From: Benincasa hispida
Lineage: Eukaryota; Streptophyta; Magnoliopsida; Cucurbitales; Cucurbitaceae
Assembly: GCF_009727055.1 (NCBI RefSeq)
Contig: NC_052354.1
Location: 51,385,143-51,449,142 of the forward strand
DNA length: 64,000 nucleotides
Direction of reading: 5' to 3'
Of this stretch, positions 10,984-21,617 are shown one piece after another. The notes under the pieces were generated by a model, which did not search any database, was not told where the DNA came from, and saw nothing but the letters and a program-made list of their open reading frames with translations. The stretch's first letter is position 1, and each line of letters opens with the position of its first letter. Made by a program: the position numbers and the translations under genes.

Positions 10984-12376
10984 GTGAGTAGGGAGAGTAC
11001 TCCTGAACTTGTATACGACCCCGAAGTTGAAAGGACCTTCCGACGAAGAAATCGATCTAATCGTCGTTGTAGGTTAAGGCAACAACTGCTCAGACAACAA
11101 ACCAGGCAACAACAAATGGCGGACGAACAAGCAAATCAAAACTTAGCTCAACAGCTAGCCCACGCTGTGCAAAATCTTATCATAATGGCAAATAGTAGTA
11201 CGCGTCCCATGAGAGAGCATGCGTCTCCTATATTGTATGATTTCTCACCAGGGATCATATATCCAACGCCAGATTGGACAAGATTTGAGATGAAATTTGT
11301 GATGTTACAAATGCTCCAAACAGCTGGACAATTTGTGGGTGCTCGGGGAGAAGACCCTTACGCCCACATGAAACGTTTCCTAGAGACGTGCAACTCATTT
11401 GTGATTCCTCGAATCACCCCAGAAGCTATCAGGCTATCTTTATTCCCATATTCTCTGCATGACGACGCAAAGCAATGGGTAAGTTCTTTGGAGCCTGATG
11501 AGATCACAACCTGGGAAAAGTTGGTGGAGAAATTCATGCAGAAATACTTCCCACTGACCACCAATGCAAGGAGGCAGAGAGAGGTCATGAACTTTGAGCA
11601 GGAAGAATTCGAAACCTTGAGTGCCGAATGGGAGCGTTTCAAAGGATTAGTCAAGAATTGCCCAATCACGGATCACCATTAACCATTTAGATGGAGACTT
11701 TCTATGGCGGATTAAATAGAGCATCCGAAATGGCGACCGACGCAGCTACAGCTTGTGGTATCATGGACAAATCTTATACTGAAGCTAAGGAAATATTGGA
11801 CCGCATTGCCAAGCATAATACGGAATGGGTGGATGAAACTTACGAGGCAAGAGCAGAAAGAAAGATGCGATCTCAGAATGTGAATTCTATTGACTCTAAC
11901 GCAATATCCACGCTCTCTGCACAAGTGGCTACTATGACAAACCTTTTGCATAATATGTCACTAGGGAACACATCAAACCAGCAAAAGGTAAATCAGGTAG
12001 AAACATTTGTACAACCCATGGTTAGTTGTGTGGGCTGTGGAGATCCCCATTCCTACTCTGATTGCCCACAAAATCCACAATCGGTATGCTTTATTAAAAA
12101 TAACCCATTCTCAAACACATATAATCTCGGATGGAGGAACCATCCAAATTTCTCTTGGGTAGGTAATCAATAAGAGCCACGTCAGCTAGGGGTGAACCAG
12201 AAGCAAAGGCATGGACCGCCGCCTGCATTCCAGCCAATGCAGCAACCGCACGAACAAACCTTTAATAGAGAAGGTCATACGTCGAGTTCAACATCTCCGC
12301 TTGAAAACCTCTTAAAGGAGTATATTGCCCAGAACAACGCATTGCTAAAAATCCAGGCATCGTCCATAAAAAAAAC
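10984..12376 (+). pseudogene. Athila-A gag remnant with zinc knuckle
   Basis: The likely start is the ATG at 11116 (MADEQANQNLAQQL). Upstream, from 10984, an Arg-rich reading (RRRNRSNRRCRLRQQ) is open but has no ATG. The capsid region shows FEMKFVMLQMLQTAGQFVG, RLSLFPYSLHDDAKQW, TTWEKLVEKFMQKYFP and AEWERFKGLVKNCP. A frameshift after about 11680 moves the reading to METFYGGLNRASE and a CX2CX3HX4C zinc knuckle (CVGCGDPHSYSDC, about 12034-12072). TAA at 12171 stops this frame, which continues in frame to 12392. A second shift occurs in an eight-A run near 12370. Capsid and nucleocapsid functions are inferred from family membership. Confidence 0.88.
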
Positions 12377-13333
12377 TTGGAGATACAGGTAGGGCAGATT
12401 GCGAGTGAGTTGAAGAATCGGCAACCTAGAGTTTTGCCTAGCAACACAGAAACCCCAGGGAATAACAATGGAAAAGAGCAATGTCATGCGGTGACATTGC
12501 GAAGTGGCAAAGATCTTGAAGAAAGAATCATAAACCCAAGAGCCAACAATCCTTCAAAAGAACTCAACACACGCCCAACGGCATTAGAAGATCAAGAAGA
12601 AAGGACGCCTAAATCCACAAGCCATTCGGAGCCAAACACGTCTAATGCGGGAAAACCTGCGGTGCAGCTAAACGCACCATTCCCTAGACGCTTGACGAAG
12701 AAGAATGATGAACTGTAATTTAAGCGTTTTCTTGAACTCCTGAGGCAACTACACATCAATATTCCACTTGTAAAAGCCTTGGAACAAATGCCTAAATACA
12801 TCAAATTTTTTAAAGATATTTTGACAAAGAAAAGGAAAATCAGCGAGACGAAAGTAATTATGCTAACACAGGAGTGCAATGCATTAATCAACAATAGACT
12901 ACCCAAGAAACAGAAGTACCCGGGAAGCTTCACAGTCCCGTGCTCAATCGGAGGGTTCGACGTGGGACATGCGTTGTGTGATCTGGGAGCAAGCATTAAC
13001 CTCATGCCACTCTCAATCTTCAAGAAATTGGGAATTGGTGAAGCACAACCCACTTCTGTAACTCTTCAACTCACTCATAGGACGATCAAGTACCCTGAAG
13101 GAAAGATTGAAGATGTTCTGGCAAACGTTGACAACTTCATATTCCCAGTGGATTTCATCATCCTAGACTATGAAGCAGACAGGGATGTACCAATTATTCT
13201 TGGACGACCCTTTCTAGCCACTGGGAAAGTATTAATAGACGTGCATAAAGGAGAATTGACCATGTGCATAGACAATCAGGAAGTGAAGTTTAATGTGTTA
13301 AATGCATTAAAGTTCCCAGATAGTGAAGAATGA
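12377..13333 (+). pseudogene. Athila-A gag-protease linker and aspartic protease
   Basis: CHAVTLRSGKDLEE (about 12482-12525) is a typical motif of the gypsy gag-protease linker. After the stop TAA at 12716 the same frame gives FPxxxxK-like linker sequence, then the retropepsin: FTVPCSIGGFDVGHAL, active site CDLGASINLMP (about 12979-13011), and DVPIILGRPFLATG (about 13189-13230), the ILGRP flap/dimer motif. The protease would cleave the gag-pol polyprotein. The catalytic Asp is present. TGA at 13331 separates this piece from RT in the same frame. Confidence 0.88.
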
Positions 13334-14935
13334 CAACTGAACAGAATAGAGTTGCCTGAAGAGGAAGCGACCCAAGTTTGCGAGGTCCTCGCATTGGAAG
13401 AAAACATGAAAGAACCGGAGCCGCCAAGTCTGAGTGAGCGGCGGACGAAACCAACGCGTCCATCATTAGAGGAACCACCAGAACTAGAGTTGAAACCGTT
13501 ACCTAATCACCTTAAATATGCTTTCCTTGGAACAAACAAAACCTTACCTATAATTATTTCTGCAAATCTTACCGAGCTTAACAAACATTCTCTTTTACAG
13601 ATGTTGCAAAAGCACATGTGTGCAATAGGTTGGACATTGGTTGACATCCGTGGCATCAGCCCATCTTACTGCATGCATAAAATCAGGCTAGAAGAAGGGA
13701 AGACTGGATCGATTGAGCCTCAACGAAGGCTGAATCCCATAAAGAAGGAAGTGATCAAGAAAGAAATCTTAAAGTGGTTGGACGCAGGAGTAATCTACCC
13801 TATATCCGATAGCAGCTGGGTAAGCCCAATTCAATACGTCCCCAAGAAAATGGGAACAACAGTGATAGTTAATAGTAAGAATGAGCTCATCCCTACAATG
13901 ACTGTCATGGGTTGGTGCATGGACTATACGAAACTCAACGCAACAAACAAGAAGGACTACTTACCTCTTCCCTTCATTGACCAAATGCTTGACAGACTGG
14001 CTGGCAAAGAATTTTATTATTTTCTTGATGGATATTCTGGCTATAACCAGACTTTAATTGACCCAGAAGATCAGGAAAAGACGACATTCACTTGCCCCTT
14101 TGGAACGTTTGCGTTCAGATGCATGCCCTTTAGACTATGCAACGCACCTGGAACATTCCAAAGGTGCATGATGGCAATTTTCTTTGACTTCTTGGAAAAG
14201 ACCGTTGAAGTTTTCATGGACGATTTTTCAGTCTTTGGAGACTCATTTCAATCATGCTTAGATAACTTGGAGTCCATCCTCGCTTGATGCGAGGAAACAA
14301 ATCTTGTATTGAATTGGGAAAATTGTCATTTTATGGTAACTGAAGGCATTGTTTTGGGCCACAAGGTATCTAAAGCTGGGTTGGAAGTTGATGAGGCTAA
14401 GATAGATGTCATAGGTAAACTTCCTCCACCATCAAATGTAAAAGCTATACGAAGTTTTCTAGGACACGCTGGCTTCTACCGAAGGTTTGTTAAAGGATTT
14501 TCTCAAATTGTGCGACCTCTAAGCGCATTATTAGAAGCGAATCGACCCTACGAATTCAATGACGACTGCTGCGACGCATTTAAAAAACTAAAGTATGCGT
14601 TGACTACAGCTTCGGTACTAATAGCATCGGATTGGACACAACATTTCATTCTAATGTGCGACGAAAGTGATGTTGCAGTAGGTACCATGTTGGGGCATAA
14701 GAAAGGGAATTTGATACACCTCATCTCTTATGCGTCCAAGACACTGAACGACTCTCAGGAACACTACACAACCACGGAGAAAGAAATGTTGGCTGTAGTG
14801 TTTGGCATCAAAAAGTTCAAATCTTATTTAGTTGGTGCATCAACAACCATCTATACAGATCACTCAGCCATTAAGTTCCTGATGAGTAAAAAGGACGCGA
14901 AACGAAGATTAATTAAATGGGTGCTACTATTGTAG
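13334..14935 (+). pseudogene. Athila-A reverse transcriptase and RNase H
   Basis: The frame continues from the protease. RT motifs in order: KKEVIKKEILKWLDAGVIYPI, WVSPIQYVPKK, MDYTKLNATNKKDYLPLPFID, YYFLDGYSGYNQ (first catalytic Asp), FGTFAFRCMPFRLCNAP, and FMDDFSVFGDS (the F-x-DD catalytic box, about 14215-14247). TGA at 14285 interrupts, then VLNWENCHFMV, GIVLGHKVSKAGLEVD and SFLGHAGFYRRFV follow in frame. RNase H is marked by FILMCDESDVAVGTMLG, EKEMLAVVFGIKKF and YTDHSAIKFLMSKKDAKRRLIKW (as separate motifs). TAG at 14933 ends the piece. Catalytic residues are mostly retained; the defects are the in-frame stops. Confidence 0.92.
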
Positions 14936-16330
14936 GAATTTGACATCGATATTCAGGACAGAAAGGGAACTGAGAATCAGGTGACCGACCACCTGTCTAG
15001 ATTAGAGAATCAGGAAATACAAGACCAAGAAAATGAAATCAAAGATGCATTTCCTTATGAAAGTTTATTCAAAGTTGAAGGCAGGGAACCTTGGTACGCA
15101 GACATAGTTAATTACTTAACTACCAAGCAATTCCCCGAACACTTCAACTCTCAGCAAAAGAAAAGGTTGGTACATGACAGCAAATTTTTTTGGGATGAAC
15201 CGTTTCTGTACAAACAAGGTCCCGACTCCATCATGCGTCGATGTGTTCCGGAGGAAGAGACACAATGCATCCTAGCTGAGTGTCATGACTCTCCTTACGG
15301 AGTGCATTTTGGAGGGTAAAGAACCGCTTCGAACGTTCTTCAAAGTGGATACTTCTGGCCTACCCTCTTCAAAGACGCAAGGGAGTATGTTCGCAAGTGT
15401 GACCCTTGCCAACGAAACGGAAATATCTCATCAAGGGATGCAATGCCTCTGAACAATATTCTTGAAGTTGAATTATTTGACGTCTAGGGCATTGATTTTA
15501 TGGGACCTTTTCCCCTGTACCAAAGTGGATGGAAGCAGTAGCTTGTGCCAGAAATAATGCATGGACTATTTCTAAGTTTCTTACCAGGAAGATTTTCACA
15601 CATTTTGGAACACCAAGAGCCCTGATAAGTGATGAAGGTAGGCATTTTATTAATCACATCATTTCAAAATTTCTTGCCAAATATAATGTCAGGCATAAGA
15701 TCGCTACCGCATACCACCCGCAAACCAACGGTCAAGCTGAGGTATCGAATCAAGAAATAAAATCAATACTGGAAAAAGTTGTCAAGAATCTAGGAAATAC
15801 TGGGCACAGAGGCTGGATGAAGAAGTCTAGGCCTACAGGACTGCCTACAAGACTCCCGTAGGTATGTCTCTATACTTTTTAGTATTCGGAAAAGCTTGTC
15901 ACTTCCCCTAGAGTTAGAGCACAAAGCTTTCTGGGCAGTAAAGAAGCTGAATTTAAACTTGGATGTCGCGGGCGATCAATGCAAACTTCAGCTCAATGAG
16001 CTTGAGGAATGGCAGTTGAACGCATACTAGAACAACAAGCTCTACAAGGAGAAGACCAAACGTTGGCATGACCAACGTATTAGTAAGAAAGAGTTTGTTG
16101 CTGGCCAAAAAGTTTTATTATCCAATTCACGATTGCGCTTGTTCCCAGGAAAATTAAAGTCAAGGTGGTTAGGACCATTCATTATGAAAACAATCTTTCC
16201 CCATGGAGCAGTAGAGTTGACGCGGGAGGATGGCACAAATATGTTCGAGGTAAATAGGCAATGAGTGTAGCCTTACTTTGAAGATGGTGTAGAACGAAAA
16301 AAGTCATCCCTCGCATTACGCGAAGCCAAT
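14936..16330 (+). pseudogene. Athila-A integrase
   Basis: EFDIDIQDRKGTENQVTDHLSR opens the piece (as a gypsy RNase H-integrase connector), followed by the HHCC zinc domain: HDSPYGVHFGG and, after TAA at 15317, a CDPCQRNG motif near 15401. GIDFMGPFP (first catalytic Asp) follows TAG at 15485. A deletion near 15520 removes the segment up to KWMEAVACARNNA and changes frame. ALISDEGRHFINHII (second Asp) and TNGQAEVSNQEIKSILEK (catalytic Glu) are present. The C-terminal part, [32 protein letters not shown] and [18 protein letters not shown], runs to about 16330 with further stops. Integrase would insert the cDNA into chromosomes; this copy cannot encode it. Confidence 0.88.
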
Positions 16331-16645
16331 TGAGGCTTGCGCCAAAGTATCCCTACGTTCACATCGACACATATTCTAGGGAAGCTTCTTCCATCTTCAT
16401 TCCTTTTGCATTATATATTTTATCACAGTGTTTGAGTTTACTCTGATTGTTTGCTTGTATTTGCGTTTTAAATTAATGAATGTTATTGCTTTCTTAGATT
16501 TATTTGTTTTAAATAAATAAATAAATAAAAGTTGTGTACAATCAGAAGAAGCTTAGGATGGGAATAAAACTGACGAGTTAGACTTAAGCCAACGCATGAC
16601 CCAAACCGAAAGAACGCATCTAAAAAACAGAAAACACTCGATTTT
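16331..16645. other. Spacer between pol and third ORF of Athila-A
   Basis: No domain seen. It contains an AATAAATAAATAAAT run near 16515 and leads into CTATAAAACGCGC at about 16731 within the next reading frame, a possible internal TATA box or splice-acceptor zone for the third ORF. Confidence 0.5.
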
Positions 16646-17512
16646 TTGGAAGCCTTAGCTATGTCCTTTCGTCTTCTTAATAAATGCGGATGTCAGGCGC
16701 CACCTGACGTCACCACTCTGTCTCCCCGACCTATAAAACGCGCAGCTTTGATGGTCTCCCTTCTTCCATCTTCTTTAAAGCATTCTTCGAAAAAAAAAAC
16801 CTTGCGCCTCAATCCTTCACGGCCACTCGATCAAGCCTGTTACCCCGATCATTCTTCGACAAAAACGTCTTCAGCATCCGACAGCCAAAACAACTCGATG
16901 AGCTACGGAGGCATGTTGCCGGTAAGCTTCTTCTCATCTTCGTCTGCTTCAATGTCACCTCCTCCAAACCCTCGCCGAACTTCAAAAACACCCATTCCAA
17001 CCAAGCCTTCACACGACGGGCCTTCTTCTACTTCTCAGTGCCTATCTCTATCGAAACCTATAAAAACCACCACAAACCCTTCTTCTAAAACCCACCAAAA
17101 ACCCAAAACCATCGCAAAACCAAAACCCAAAACACCCATAAAACCGAGGCAGCAGCGCTCTTCTTCCTCCGCGGCTGCTAAGAAACCTTACATCAAGCCC
17201 GCCCGACCATCGTTCATTCCAAATATTACTTCGGTGGGTGCGACACATGACCCTATCCCTGCTTATCTCTATAACGCGCCATCGCTCGCACTGCGTCCAC
17301 CTTCCCTACTATCCATCCAACCCTTAGCCACCATTTACCCCATCGAAGCAGAAGTAGCCAGCCAACCCCTTCTGCCGCGTTCACCCATTATCATTTCATC
17401 TCCAGGGTCGCTTCATACCCCATTCGGCACTCCACCGAGGCCCAGCTCTGATAGTCCTGTGTCAGAGCAAAACATCGAGAAACTCGCGAAATTGGCTCGG
17501 AGAGACGAGTAA
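16646..17512 (+). pseudogene. Athila-A third ORF, Pro/Ser/Lys-rich N-terminal part
   Basis: A 288-codon open frame rich in Pro, Ser, Thr and Lys, with low-complexity stretches such as KPKTIAKPKPKTPIKP and RQQRSSSSAAAKKP. No catalytic motif, signal peptide or membrane segment is evident. The usable ATG is uncertain because the first 30 codons include a region that may be untranslated. It precedes the conserved domain at 18067-18881 and is probably the disordered N-terminus of the same protein. Athila-like elements carry an ORF in this position that has been called env-like; I see nothing that proves an envelope function. Confidence 0.55.
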
Positions 17513-18066
17513 GAAGTCTTTGGAACAATCTTGGAAAGTTTGAATCAGGGCCAAGAAGAGGAACAAGTGATGTGTCCTGCCCCAACCAACGCATCATTTG
17601 AAATCGATGAAGCGCAGCGTTATGCAATGATGCTTGAAGCAGAGTTGGATGAAGAAGAAGAAGATGAATAAAGGGAAGTAGGCCCGAATGCGTCGCAACC
17701 TCGCCAATCTGATGCGAATAAAGAACCATCGAAAGCAAAGAGAGTGATGATAAAAAGAAAATTAATTTTGGAGGATGAAGAAGAGCAATCTACATTCAAT
17801 CATGGGGGAGCAACACATGAGAGCTACTCAAGGCCTATAGCGTTGGAGAAGGAATTGGAACAATATCAGCTCGCAAGTAAGGGCGAAGGAATTTAGCTCT
17901 CGAAAGAGAATTGGAAAATGAATTAAGGGAGCTGGCGCGGGAAGCCAAAGCACATCAAGCGGGCAAGCACAAGGTAACTGACGCGTTACCTAAAAAGACC
18001 ATAGGGAGGAATCACCAGTTTAGTGAAATTCTTGCAAAAAAGGGCTTCTTCCCTTAATGCAACCCA
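17513..18066 (+). pseudogene. Broken middle part of Athila-A third ORF
   Basis: Stops in all frames. Acidic runs (LDEEEEDE near 17645-17668) and Lys/Glu-rich pieces such as RELEQYQL-like sequence are readable. It connects the Pro-rich N-terminus with the conserved domain, so I treat it as a decayed linker. Confidence 0.5.
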
Positions 18067-18881
18067 TTGTCGGCATATATAACCGAAACTGTGGAAACAA
18101 TGGGCTGGGGTCAGCTATGCGTTGGGCATACAAGAATTTGGCCCAACCTTATCTGCCAATTTTACAGTAGTGAGTTTTATTTGGAGAGAATTACGACATT
18201 CGTTGATGAAATTTTGGTACACTTCTCAGTCGATCAATTAATGAAGTGTTCAATATCACAAATAACCTGAACGCAGAGGGCAACTGCATCTTGGAACATC
18301 TGACTCCAAGCCAAGTAGAAGATTCGTTAAGAGTAGTGGCCAAACCTGGAAGCAAATGGCAAATATCAATAAATGGAGTAAAGATATTAGCTTCCAGGAA
18401 CCTGAAACCAGACGCGAACTTATGGTATTATTTGATTAAGAAAAGCATCATGCCTACAATGTATGATGAGACATTGTCAATAGAACGCGTCCTGGCCACT
18501 TACTGTATCATGCAATGCATTCCTCTAGATGTAGGGAGGATAATAAGAGACCAGATCAAAGCCATTAAGGTCAAACCACGAGGACAACTTTATTTTCCTA
18601 GGCTGATCTATGTGCTGTGTGAACAAGGGGGCATCCCTCAGAGGGATGATTATGAGCAAATCGATGGTCTGATGGATATCAAGTTGATCAGGCGTCTTCT
18701 TTGTGGTTTGCCGCACCAACCTGCCCTACTTTGCAATGATGCTAGAGCCAGACCTCGACCCTCTAAACGTACCCCCGAAAGAAGACGCGTTCGGGTGATT
18801 GACACAGCGATGAAGCTTCAAAGAATGAAGATTACGAAGTGGAGCATGCATTTACTGATGAAAAAGCGCAACCAGACCTAA
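18067..18881 (+). pseudogene. Athila-A third ORF: putative plant transposon protein domain
   Basis: Two overlapping readings (18067-18270 and 18246-18881) separated by a frameshift near 18255. The second contains KWQISINGVKILASRNLKPD, LWYYLIKKSIMPTMYDETLS, IERVLATYCIMQCIPLDVG, RIIRDQIKAI and LYFPRLIYVLCEQGGIP. This pattern matches the 'putative plant transposon protein' domain (Pfam Transposase_32, recalled from memory) found in ORFs downstream of pol in many plant gypsy elements. Its biochemical role is unknown to me. Its place between integrase and the 3' LTR corresponds to the env position. Confidence 0.75.
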
Positions 18882-19351
18882 AAATCCCTCTCCCAAACTC
18901 ACCATTGGCCCCGCAAGAAGGGAGTCTTGATCCAACGCACCATGAGCCTACCGATGTAGATCAAGAAATCCCTAGTCCCCTTCCTTCACCCTTACCAACT
19001 CCAATTCCAACTTTTGTGCTACCTCCAGTTATTTTTGAACCAACTGGGTTAGGGTCAAGTAACGCAGGAAATATCGAACACCTAGTTGAAAGAACTGAAG
19101 AGCCAACACCGCCACAACAACGCACCGATATTGACGAGTTGAAAACTTTCATTAGTAATCAACTCAGACCACTAGCCGCGTCCATTGGAAGTCTTCAACA
19201 ACAAAATAAGGATCTATGGGTTACTTGCAACAACAAACAAGAAGAATGCAAGACCAGTTTGTCTACACAATGTAGTATATTAATCAGGTCTTGGTTAGAA
19301 TGTTTGCTCTGCAACTGTTACCTGCTCAACTTAAGAACCCTCTACGATTGA
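18839..19351 (+). pseudogene. Athila-A third ORF, C-terminal Pro-rich and coiled-coil-like tail
   Basis: It overlaps the previous reading in another frame and most likely continues it after a frameshift. It has a Pro-rich stretch (SPLPSPLPTPIPTFVLPP) and then DELKTFISNQLRPLAASIGSLQ, which has heptad-like spacing of hydrophobic residues and may form a short coiled coil. Acidic and Pro-rich tails of this type are common in these ORFs. Confidence 0.5.
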
Positions 19352-20275
19352 TGGATGAAGACCCTGCAGAAGAATGCAAGGATGACGCGCCAGCACAATA
19401 AGTTTTGGGGTGTTGGTTACTTTGTACTTTGTTTCTTTGTTAATCTTTTGTATTAGTTTGCTTTTTTTGTTTATTCCATTAGTCATCCAATGAAAATGAA
19501 TGAAATTTCTATCATTTTTTTTTATCTTTGCGTTTGTCCTTAGCATACTTTTTTTTTGTTCTTTAGCTATTTTTCTAGTCTTGTGCGTTGCTTTACCTCA
19601 ATGATATTAGCAATATGAAATTTATAAGTATAGAGTAGGCGTAGAAAAATCAACAAAGCCTTAACTTTTCTAAAAAGACTACATGTTTTCTTTCTAACGC
19701 ATGCAAGCTTTAAATCAAAACTCCTTTCGAAATTCTCAAAACTTTTTCGAAATTTTATTTCTCTTTTAGCAATGAGGATTTAGCTAATCTCCAAATTTGG
19801 GGATGAGGAAAATCCGAGTTAAGACACATTAATCGATTACATCAAAAAGAAAGGAAACAAAATAGAAAGATGTTAAGCGCAACTCCTCTATCATTACTCT
19901 AAAAGAAAAACCTCAAAGTGGCATGAGTTAAAAATTTGGAACAGGCACTTACCCGTAAATGGATGCTCGCATGACACCCGTGGGGGCAAGCCAAAACGAA
20001 GTTAAGTCTCCTAGACCAATGCGTCCCAAAACTTCTCTATCTTGTTTAAATAAGCTATATCTTGAAACGCATGAATGCTAGATATGAGTTTAATTGTAAA
20101 GGGCTCTCACTCGTAGTTGGATGCTTGCATGACACACGTGGGGTCAAGCCAAAACGAAAGTGGGACACCTGGAACGACGCATGGGTAATCGAAAGTTTGT
20201 ACTTTTTCTTTTTAACCGACATCTATTTTAAAAAACATCTAATGCATTACTGGTTTAGAAAAAATGGGAATGTTT
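19352..20275 (+). other. Athila-A 3' untranslated region with twin motif
   Basis: Non-coding. Two copies of a ~50-base motif (about 19950-20000 and 20103-20158) share GGATGCTCGCATGACACC or its variant, then GGGGCAAGCCAAAACGAA, about 155 bases apart. The same pair occurs at 27133-27180 and 27303-27345 in Athila-B. A purine-rich AAAAAATGGGAATG at about 20260-20273 precedes the 3' LTR and is the likely polypurine tract. Confidence 0.7.
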
Positions 20276-20466
20276 TGATAAACAAAAGGAGTTATTGTGG
20301 CTCAAAAGTTGGAACAATTAGGGTCTTTAATGATAAAATCTCATCATTTTTAGAAGAAACGCATGGAATTACTTGAACACTATCAAACTCATGCAAAAAA
20401 ATGTTTATTGCTAAAGTACTGCGGCACTAACGCATGATATTACAGGATCTCAACAAGAGGCTAACA

Positions 20467-20762
20467 CATGATTAAGAAAAGTGTCGCAGGAAAAGTCTAA
20501 CGCATGGGGCATGCTTCGGAGGGATTCAACGCAAGGAAGATTCATTGATTCAGGCTGTTTGTGTCAAATCACCACTTGCAAGCATGGGCACCTGCAGCTG
20601 TCTCTTATACACATCTAGATGTGTATAAGAGCATGATTAAGAAAAGTGTCGCAGGAAAAGTCTAACGCATGGGGCATGCCTCGGAGGGATGCAATGCAAC
20701 CAAGATTCATTGATTCAGCCTGTTTGAGTCAAAAGACCACTTGCAAGCATGGACACCTGCAG
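20467..20762 (+). repeat. ~131 bp direct repeat on both sides of the adapter
   Basis: 20467-20597 and 20632-20762 both run from CATGATTAAGAAAAGTG to CACCTGCAG. The offset is 165 bases. Neither the 5' LTR nor the copy at 24275 has this duplication. Small differences (for example CTTCGGAGGG versus CCTCGGAGGG) indicate that the two copies come from different genomic repeats or read errors. Probably an assembly artefact tied to the adapter. Confidence 0.85.
20598..20631. other. Sequencing-library adapter (Tn5 mosaic ends, mate-pair junction)
   Basis: CTGTCTCTTATACACATCT followed directly by AGATGTGTATAAGAG. The first 19 bases are the complete reverse-complemented Tn5 mosaic end used in tagmentation libraries; the next 15 are the mosaic end in the other direction, lacking only the last four bases. 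Two mosaic ends head to head are the junction adapter of circularised mate-pair libraries. This is not plant sequence and marks an unclean gap fill or misjoin. Confidence 0.97.
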
Positions 20763-21068
20763 CGGCGGCGTCTGAAAAGCATCTGAGTGTCAGGCGGCTA
20801 ACCAGGATATGGAATTTAATGCTGCCCATCATCAAGTTGGAGAAGACCGACGCCTATAAATAGAAGAAATCCCACCGAGTTCAAAGTTCGAAGTTCTCAA
20901 CTCTCAGTTTTAGCTTAGTCATAATTTTAGATCTTTAGAGCTGTGTTGTGATGCCGAGAAGAACAAGAGGGAAGAGAACCACCATCATCACTGATCAAGG
21001 AGCGGAGGAAGCCGAGCTCGAGAGAGACACTTCTTCTAATTCTTCCACAAGTGGTTGTACACGACTAG

Positions 21069-21320
21069 TGATAACTTGTAGGAATACAAATTATTTATGC
21101 TACTTTATCTAGATATTGCGACCAAAAGAGAATAAATATGCGCCAATTGTATGAAAATTAGCTTAGAAATACAATAATTATGAATTGTCGTAATTACGCC
21201 CACTAACATCATTAAGATGGAAGAAAATGAGATTTCTACTCTGTTTTGTAGGAAACCAAGTCACCGATTGCGATCAAGGTTCAAGACGAACTGACCAACG
21301 CATCTCTGTCACATTGCGCC
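21069..21320 (+). repeat. Left arm of the long inverted repeat in insertion X
   Basis: Pairs with 22915-23152 plus 26209-26226. Shared segments include GTAGGAAACCAAGTCA, TGCGATCAAGGTTCAAGA and TCACATTGCGCCC (reverse-complemented in the right arm). Identity is high but not perfect, so the arms are either aged or derived from different copies. Confidence 0.85.
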
Positions 21321-21609
21321 CGACAATCAACAATGAAAAGATGATTAATGCAATGACGGCGCAATGCGACAGTCGATACAGAGCTAACTTTCAACCACAT
21401 GCGGTAATAAAAACAACACCGCATGTGATCTCCTGATCGAAAGATACAGCTGAGCAACGTAAAAGCGAAGGATTATGACACATGTACGACTAACGGTTGT
21501 GCAAATTTGATGGTGTGATTGCATAATAGAAGGAATAAATATCCCTCCATCTTCGGAATTTCCATAACAAAAAGTGGGGTCCACAAGGCTGGAGTCAAAG
21601 ATCTTCACC

Positions 21610-21617
21610 TATAAATA
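21610..21617 (+). promoter_or_regulatory. TATA box of LTR-X
   Basis: TATAAATA in CACCTATAAATACCCC, about 540 bases into LTR-X, consistent with an LTR promoter. Confidence 0.6.

Larger units (their letters stand above)
20276..21068 (+). repeat. Athila-A 3' LTR, left half
   Basis: Begins TGATAAACAAAAGG, a slightly deleted form of the LTR start, and follows the 5' LTR to ACGACTAG at 21068, where insertion X begins. The LTR resumes after X at 26232. It contains the library adapter and a 165-base repeat described separately; without these the two halves add up to about 1516 bases, the length of the intact copy at 24275. Confidence 0.85.

Noticed and set aside
20598..20631. Natural inverted repeat or MITE terminus
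   Set aside because: The string is identical to two head-to-head Tn5 mosaic ends over 34 bases; a library adapter is a far better explanation than a plant palindrome.
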